Assembly: GCA_937921595.1 (NCBI GenBank)
Contig: CAKZTD010000030.1
Location: 1 to 48,128, forward strand
Direction: 5' to 3'
Length of the DNA: 48,128 nucleotides
Source of the DNA: an uncultured Saprospiraceae bacterium
Lineage (GTDB): Bacteria; Bacteroidota; Bacteroidia; Chitinophagales; Saprospiraceae
The position numbers were made by a program, and so were the translations under genes. The notes beneath the pieces are model-generated. The model was not told where the DNA came from. It made no database searches and saw nothing but the letters and a program-made list of their open reading frames with translations. Each line of letters opens with the position of its first letter. The stretch's first letter is position 1. Below, piece after piece: positions 43,110 through 48,128 of this stretch.

Positions 43110-44381
43110 ATGCCGGATAGAAGTATAGCTCCCTTAATAAAACAAATTGACCAAATCCATTTACCTAGCCCAACTAAGTATCATTTGGATAATGGAATCC
43201 CCGTTTATGAAATAAACAAGGGCACCCAGGATATTATAAAAATAGAGGTCGTTTTCAACGCAGGAAGGCCTTACGAGCATAAAAGATTGGCAGCCAGAGC
43301 AACAGCAAGTTTGATCAAAGAAGGAACTCCTAACAATAATTCTGCTGCCATTTCAGAAAAAGTAGATTTCTACGGTGGTACTTTGAGTACGCCTTATAAC
43401 CTGGACACCTCAAATATTGTCCTTTACAGCCTCAATCGGCACTTGGAAAAACTACTTCCTATTGCCGCAGAAGTAATCAAAACACCGGTTTTTCCTAGTG
43501 ACGAACTAGAAACCTACATCCAACAGAGCAAGCAAAGACTTCAGGTAGACTTACAAAAAACAGATGTCATTGCTTATCGAAAAATCACAGAATTCATCTT
43601 TGGAGAAGAACATCCTTACGGCTACAATAGCTTTGCAGATACCTACAGCGCATTAAGTCGGGCCGACCTAATCAGCCATCATCAAAGAAACTATACTCAG
43701 GAAAATTGCCGCATTTTCATTAGTGGAAAATCAAACCCTGGAATTATCAAAATGCTTAATCATCATTTTGGCAGAAACATGCAAAGCGGTAAACCTATTG
43801 CTAAGCCATTTCCGGATTTTGCCCCTGAGCCAAAGAAAATTAAAATCCCTCATCAAGACTCTTCACAAACCGCAATCAGAATTGGCCGTCGCTTATTCAA
43901 TCGAAAACATGAAGACTATCAAGCCATGTATCTTGTTAACAATATTCTAGGCGGGTATTTCGGTTCTCGATTAATGGCAAATATCCGAGAAGACAAAGGC
44001 TATACTTACAACATTTACTCTTCGATAGACACCATGTATCAAGATGGATGTTTTTACATTGGAACGGAGGTTGGGAATGAATTTCTTGAGGCCACAAAGC
44101 AGGAAATTTATAAAGAGCTTTACACCTTACAAACTGAATTCGTAGAAGAACAAGAATTAGAGATGGTTCGCAATTATCTCCTTGGTAATTTATTGACCAT
44201 GTTTGATGGACCATTCAATACCGGAGAAGTTATAAAAACTATGGTTTTAGAAGATTTGCCAAAACAATCATTTTATGATTTGGTGGAGAACATTAAAACA
44301 ATTTCTCCTGATCAAATTCAACATTTAGCTCAAAAGTATTTCAAAGCAGAAGACCTTTGGGAGGTTGTAGTTGGAGAATAA
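43110..44381 (+). CDS. M16-family (insulinase-like) protein lacking the HxxEH zinc motif
   Basis: A 423-residue cytosolic or periplasmic-facing protein of the M16 fold, without a signal peptide. The N-terminal half has VVFNAGRPYEHKRLAARATA around residues 47-66 in the place of the usual zinc helix, but HxxEH is replaced by ARATA, so it cannot bind zinc in the standard way. Downstream family features remain: KEGTPNNNSAAISEKVDFYGG, the MYLVNNILGGYFGSRLMANIRED segment and KGYTYNIYSS. In known systems such inactive subunits pair with an active M16 partner, often encoded next door. No partner is in this window. It precedes mreB by 255 bases. Confidence 0.88.
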   Translation: MPDRSIAPLIKQIDQIHLPSPTKYHLDNGIPVYEINKGTQDIIKIEVVFNAGRPYEHKRLAARATASLIKEGTPNNNSAAISEKVDFYGGTLSTPYNLDTSNIVLYSLNRHLEKLLPIAAEVIKTPVFPSDELETYIQQSKQRLQVDLQKTDVIAYRKITEFIFGEEHPYGYNSFADTYSALSRADLISHHQRNYTQENCRIFISGKSNPGIIKMLNHHFGRNMQSGKPIAKPFPDFAPEPKKIKIPHQDSSQTAIRIGRRLFNRKHEDYQAMYLVNNILGGYFGSRLMANIREDKGYTYNIYSSIDTMYQDGCFYIGTEVGNEFLEATKQEIYKELYTLQTEFVEEQELEMVRNYLLGNLLTMFDGPFNTGEVIKTMVLEDLPKQSFYDLVENIKTISPDQIQHLAQKYFKAEDLWEVVVGE

Positions 44382-44636
44382 TTTCAAAATTGATCAAAAA
44401 AAGGATTACTTTAAGAAATATATAACGTCCAAAGGTTGTTTGTATTCATTTTCTGCCTTTTTTACGCAAATTTTGCTTTCTTTTGTAGTTGAAAAAGAAT
44501 GAGACAAGCAGAGCTAAATAGCTGATTACTAAACGAACATACACGGACTGAAGTAAGAGACTACTAAACCATATTTTTAAAACTTCATTCCATATTTGAA
44601 CGACTACCCTCAACAGGGACAAAGGGATAACACTTA

Positions 44637-45668
44637 ATGAAACTATTCAATTTTTTTTCACAAGAACTTGCTATTGATTTGGGTACAGCGAATACGTTGA
44701 TTATCCAAGACGGGGTTGTTGTGGTAGATGAGCCTTCTATCGTCGCGGTAGATAGACGAACCAACCAAGTGATTGCTGTTGGAAAGAAGGCCATGCAAAT
44801 GCACGAAAAGACACACGAAAATATAAAAACAATTCGCCCTCTTAAAGATGGTGTAATTGCTGATTTTACAGCTGCTGAAAGCATGATCGAAGGACTGATC
44901 AATATGACAGGAAACCGAAGAAGGTTTTTTACGCATATGAAAATGGTAATCTGTATTCCTTCTGGTATTACAGAAGTAGAAAAGAGAGCGGTACTAGATT
45001 CTGCAGATCATGTAGATAGTAAAGAGACTTACCTTATACACGAACCTATGGCCGCAGCATTAGGTATAGGATTGGATGTGGAAGAACCAATCGGAAATAT
45101 GATCATCGATATTGGGGGAGGTACGACGGAGATTGCTGTAATCGCATTATCTGGTATCGTAACAGATCAAAGTGTTCGTACGGCTGGTGATGAGTTTACT
45201 AATGATATCATTGACTACATGAAACGAAAGCACAACTTGCTGATAGGTGAGCGTACTGCTGAGCAAATAAAAATAAATGTTGGTGCTGCCACTGTAGAAC
45301 TGGCTGATCCACCAGAAAAATATCCTGTCAATGGACGTGACCTACTTACCGGTATTCCAAAACAAGTATTTACTAACCATACAGAAGTAGCCGAGGCTTT
45401 AGATAAATCTATAACTAAGATAGAAGAAGCTGTTCTGAAAGCATTAGAAGATACTCCTCCGGAATTAGCATCTGATATCTATCAAGGAGGTATCTACCTT
45501 ACAGGAGGTGGTGCGTTATTAAGGGGTCTGGCAGATAGGATGTCCAAAAAAGTAAAATTAAAGGTACAGGTTGCTGACGATCCACTGAGATGTGTGGTCC
45601 GTGGAACTGGGCTTGCCCTCAAAAACTCTGACAGATATACATTCCTCATAGGTAGAAGAAATCTATAG
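44637..45668 (+). CDS. mreB: Rod-shape protein MreB (actin homologue)
   Basis: The bacterial actin that forms membrane-bound filaments guiding lateral wall synthesis. The 343-residue protein has the phosphate-1 loop LAIDLGTANTLI near the N-terminus, the phosphate-2 motif MIIDIGGGTTEIAVIAL and the adenosine motif GIYLTGGGALLRGL; the usual N-terminal amphipathic helix appears as MKLFNFFSQ. All nucleotide motifs are intact and the length is normal. It opens the mreB-mreC-mreD-mrdA operon, with mreC 18 bases downstream. The 255-base region before it shows no other gene. Confidence 0.98.
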   Translation: MKLFNFFSQELAIDLGTANTLIIQDGVVVVDEPSIVAVDRRTNQVIAVGKKAMQMHEKTHENIKTIRPLKDGVIADFTAAESMIEGLINMTGNRRRFFTHMKMVICIPSGITEVEKRAVLDSADHVDSKETYLIHEPMAAALGIGLDVEEPIGNMIIDIGGGTTEIAVIALSGIVTDQSVRTAGDEFTNDIIDYMKRKHNLLIGERTAEQIKINVGAATVELADPPEKYPVNGRDLLTGIPKQVFTNHTEVAEALDKSITKIEEAVLKALEDTPPELASDIYQGGIYLTGGGALLRGLADRMSKKVKLKVQVADDPLRCVVRGTGLALKNSDRYTFLIGRRNL

Positions 45669-45686
45669 TAATACCCTGCCATCCAT

Positions 45687-46508
45687 ATGAAGAATATTCT
45701 ACTCATATTTATCAAGTATGGTACGCATCTGTTATTCATAGCATTTCAGATCATTTTCTTTACGCTAATAATTAATATCAATAGAGTACATGGTGATATC
45801 TATAATAATACGAAATCTATTTTCTTTGAAAATTTAAACAATAAAGTAGACCAGCTTTCCGACTACCTGAAATTAGACGAACAAAACGATAGCTTAGCTA
45901 GGGAAAATGCCAGGCTAATGGATGTTATTATAAATCAACGAATCAACACTCCAAAAAGTATTTTATTAGACACCTTGCTGCTACAGCAATATTCTTTTAT
46001 TCCTGCAGAGATTTGTAATAAAACTATACACCTTAGAAACAATTATTTTACATTATGTGCTGGAAAAATTGACGGAGCTAAACCAATGATGGGCGTGATT
46101 AGTACTGAAGGTATCGTTGGTATAACAACCAAAGTAAGCGAAAACTATAGTCAGGTTATTCCATTATTGCATAGTCAATCACGCATCAGTGCCTCCATAA
46201 AGGGGTTGCATTTTTTTGGTAATCTAGTTTGGAAGGAAGCTAATCCACGAATCATGACTTTGGAGGCTGTGCCTAAGCATGCAGCTATTTCGATTGGTGA
46301 TACGATAGTTACTTCTGGATACAGTTCTATATTTCCAAGAGATCTGCCGATAGGCACCATTGTCAATTTTGAAATAGCAAAAGGAAGTAGTAACTATGTA
46401 ATAGATGTAGGGTTATTCAACGATCTTAATAATTTATCCTATGCATATCTAGTCAACAATAAACTAAAAGAAGAACAATTAAATCTCGAAAACGACATAG
46501 ATGAATAG
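45687..46508 (+). CDS. mreC: Rod-shape protein MreC
   Basis: A bitopic inner-membrane protein that links MreB to penicillin-binding proteins. The 273-residue product has one transmembrane helix (about residues 13-33), a periplasmic coiled coil (about 45-85) and a beta-rich core with GIVGITTKVSENYSQVIPL and DTIVTSGYSSIFPRDLPIG, the standard MreC hallmark. It starts 18 bases after mreB and overlaps mreD by 8 bases, so translation is coupled. The charged C-terminal tail (KLKEEQLNLENDIDE) is short. Confidence 0.95.
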   Translation: MKNILLIFIKYGTHLLFIAFQIIFFTLIININRVHGDIYNNTKSIFFENLNNKVDQLSDYLKLDEQNDSLARENARLMDVIINQRINTPKSILLDTLLLQQYSFIPAEICNKTIHLRNNYFTLCAGKIDGAKPMMGVISTEGIVGITTKVSENYSQVIPLLHSQSRISASIKGLHFFGNLVWKEANPRIMTLEAVPKHAAISIGDTIVTSGYSSIFPRDLPIGTIVNFEIAKGSSNYVIDVGLFNDLNNLSYAYLVNNKLKEEQLNLENDIDE

Positions 46509-47022
46509 CTTGGTTACCAAAAGTGTAATTAGAGCTGTATTGCTCATCCTTCTACAAGGTCTCGTTTTTCGACGCATCGCTTTTCAGATGGGAGACTTTG
46601 CATTTATACACTTGTTTATATATCCAATTATAATTTTACTTCTTCCGATACGAACGCCTAAGATTATACAAATAACTGTAGCATTTGTGGTCGGTCTTTC
46701 TATAGATGCATTCTATAGTTCATATGGTATACACGCTAGTGCTTTAGTCTTTACCGCCTATATAAGGAATTTTGTAATCAAACTACTAGAACCTTATAGT
46801 GGCTATAACGTTGACGAAAGTCCCACGTTAAGCAAATTAGGCTTTAGTTGGTTCTTAAGTTTTGCTTCTATTCTATTTTTTATTCATCTCTTTTTTTATT
46901 TTTCTGTTGAAGCGTTTTCATTTGTTTTCTTTTTCGAAATACTTATGAATACAATTTTTAGTTTCATTGCATCTATACTTTTAGTAATGCTCTATCAGTT
47001 AATATTCCGTAATGACTATTGA
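46501..47022 (+). CDS. mreD: Rod-shape protein MreD
   Basis: A small polytopic membrane protein of the elongation complex, 173 residues with about five hydrophobic segments. Sequence conservation in MreD is weak; the call rests on size, topology, the VVGLSIDAFYSSYGIHASA segment (about 64-83; typical G-x-x-x-D-x-F/x-x-G-x-H/L pattern) and position between mreC and mrdA. It overlaps mreC by 8 bases and is followed by mrdA after only 2 bases. Confidence 0.92.
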   Translation: MNSLVTKSVIRAVLLILLQGLVFRRIAFQMGDFAFIHLFIYPIIILLLPIRTPKIIQITVAFVVGLSIDAFYSSYGIHASALVFTAYIRNFVIKLLEPYSGYNVDESPTLSKLGFSWFLSFASILFFIHLFFYFSVEAFSFVFFFEILMNTIFSFIASILLVMLYQLIFRNDY

Positions 47023-47024
47023 TT

Positions 47025-48128
47025 ATGGAAAAGTATAATGAACGGCAAAAAGTCATCGTGGGTTTCTTCTGCATTTGTGCACTACTACTTGTGTACAAAT
47101 CTGCAGAGCTACAAATATTTGAATCTAAGTATAGGGAACAGGCACGAAGAACAACTCTAGATAAAAGAATTAGCTATCCAAGTAGAGGGCTAATATATGA
47201 TCGCAATAATGAACTCCTAGTGGTCAATACTCCCATCTATGATATAAAGGCAACTTACAAAAAAATAAATACCAAAATGGACACTGTAGCTTTTTGTAAG
47301 TTACTAGAAATTCCACTTGATACCTTTCCAATACTGCTTAATAAAAACTGGAAAAGTCGACGATACCACAAGTCGGTTCCTTTCACTTTTCTTTCAAAAG
47401 TAAAACCAGAAACATACGCTAAATTCCAAGAACGGATTTTTGAGTTTCCTGGCTTCTATCCTGTGATTCGTAATATACGCTCATATCCGCATGTAAATGC
47501 TGCTCATACTCTAGGTTATCTCGGTGAAGTGGATCAAAGAACCATAAATAAGTCTGACGGTAAATTTCAGCCTGGTGATTTTCTTGGTGTTAGTGGTATA
47601 GAAAAATCATATGACGATATGCTCAGAGGAACCAAAGGTCTGAACTATCTACTCAAAGATAACTTGGGGCGAGATGTAGGATCATATGAAAGTGGATCAT
47701 TGGACTCCAGCGCAGTGTCAGGTAATGATATAAACTTGGCACTTGACTTAGCACTACAAGAATACGGTGAACTTTTAATGAGTAATAAAAGAGGAGCTAT
47801 CGTAGCATTAGAACCTAATACAGGAGAAGTATTGGCGATGATCAGTGCACCTACCTACGATCCGAATATCCTCAAAATGGATGTAAATAGAGGTCAAGCA
47901 TTTAACGCCTTACTATCAGACACAATTAATAAGCCGATGTTAGATCGATCGGTAATTTCGAAATATCCTCCAGGTTCTATATTCAAGCCAATATTCGCCC
48001 TTATTGCAATGCAAATGGGCATTGCACAACCAGACAGAACTATTTATTGTGACGGTAGTTATGAAGTAGGTAAACGCGGATTCTCTCAAGGTTGCAGAAA
48101 CCACCCTACACCATACAATGTTGGAATC
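47025..48128 (+). CDS. mrdA: Penicillin-binding protein 2, partial (runs off the window end)
   Basis: The elongation-specific transpeptidase that cross-links lateral wall peptidoglycan. I translated 368 codons from the ATG at 47025, two bases after the mreD stop, with no stop before the window ends. A single membrane helix (about residues 10-26) precedes the PBP dimerisation domain, with RISYPSRGLIYDRNNELLV and FQPGDFLGVSGIEKSYDDML. The transpeptidase domain starts with RGAIVALEPNTGEVLAMIS, and the active-site SxxK motif is Ser318-Ile-Phe-Lys321 in YPPGSIFKP. The later SxN and KTG motifs lie outside the window. In this operon type rodA usually follows. Confidence 0.96.
   Translation, partial: MEKYNERQKVIVGFFCICALLLVYKSAELQIFESKYREQARRTTLDKRISYPSRGLIYDRNNELLVVNTPIYDIKATYKKINTKMDTVAFCKLLEIPLDTFPILLNKNWKSRRYHKSVPFTFLSKVKPETYAKFQERIFEFPGFYPVIRNIRSYPHVNAAHTLGYLGEVDQRTINKSDGKFQPGDFLGVSGIEKSYDDMLRGTKGLNYLLKDNLGRDVGSYESGSLDSSAVSGNDINLALDLALQEYGELLMSNKRGAIVALEPNTGEVLAMISAPTYDPNILKMDVNRGQAFNALLSDTINKPMLDRSVISKYPPGSIFKPIFALIAMQMGIAQPDRTIYCDGSYEVGKRGFSQGCRNHPTPYNVGI

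Noticed and set aside
1-48128. CRISPR arrays, tRNA or rRNA genes, insertion sequences, prophage or toxin-antitoxin modules
   Set aside because: Looked for by eye on both strands. No regularly spaced repeats, tRNA-like T-loop sequences in non-coding gaps, transposase or integrase genes were seen. A covariance-model scan would settle small RNAs.

Overview
The window is a stretch of chromosome from a Bacteroidota bacterium, probably free-living or marine. The class cannot be fixed from sequence alone. The evidence is: low GC throughout; promoter-like TAnnTTTG boxes and weak Shine-Dalgarno sequences; a type IX secretion (T9SS) cargo protein with a C-terminal sorting tail; a PorZ-like protein; LytS/LytTR two-component pairs; SprB repeats; paired OmpH chaperones; and BshA for bacillithiol. 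There is no phage, plasmid, IS, CRISPR, rRNA or tRNA signature. Nearly all of it is ordinary core chromosome.

Layout. At 1-3764 (minus) lies a lipoprotein/LytS kinase/LytTR regulator operon, cut by the window edge, preceded by two tandem membrane-TPR-SHOCT paralogues. Positions 3765-4810 are a 1-kb gap with no convincing gene. At 4811-7761 an ALDH7-type semialdehyde dehydrogenase converges on dapD, followed by a small membrane protein. At 7802-13316 are a PAP2-like membrane protein, a PorE-like OmpA/PD40 protein, adenine deaminase and an MscS channel. At 13686-18239 (plus) are two OmpH/Skp chaperones, murI, an arginyl/leucyl-tRNA-protein transferase-like gene joined to an orphan LytTR regulator, and an acidic unknown protein. 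At 18236-21520 (minus) are an AstE/AspA-like deacylase, a VanY-like lipoprotein peptidase and a conserved unknown protein. mnmG is at 21760-23625.

At 23702-30339 (minus) are a degenerate M48-like lipoprotein, two tandem acyl-CoA synthetases, a YceI lipoprotein and a MerR regulator with a decayed B12-binding domain. At 30840-35394 (plus) are the T9SS cargo protein and bshA. At 35453-42796 (minus) are a YfhO-type membrane protein, PorZ, nadD, a small lipoprotein and dnaN. From 43110 to the end (plus) are an M16 protein without the zinc motif, then the rod-shape operon mreB-mreC-mreD-mrdA, with mrdA running off the end.

Recurrent themes are the cell envelope (OmpH, MurI, VanY, PorZ, PorE-like, MreBCD/PBP2) and decayed catalytic or cofactor sites in recognisable folds (M48, M16, MerR-B12). 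Short palindromic elements also recur in intergenic gaps. At least three families of these have two related copies each within 48 kb, and this is the least expected structure I found. I did not find a clearly new multi-gene system. The closest candidate is the aminoacyl-protein transferase homologue paired with an orphan LytTR regulator.
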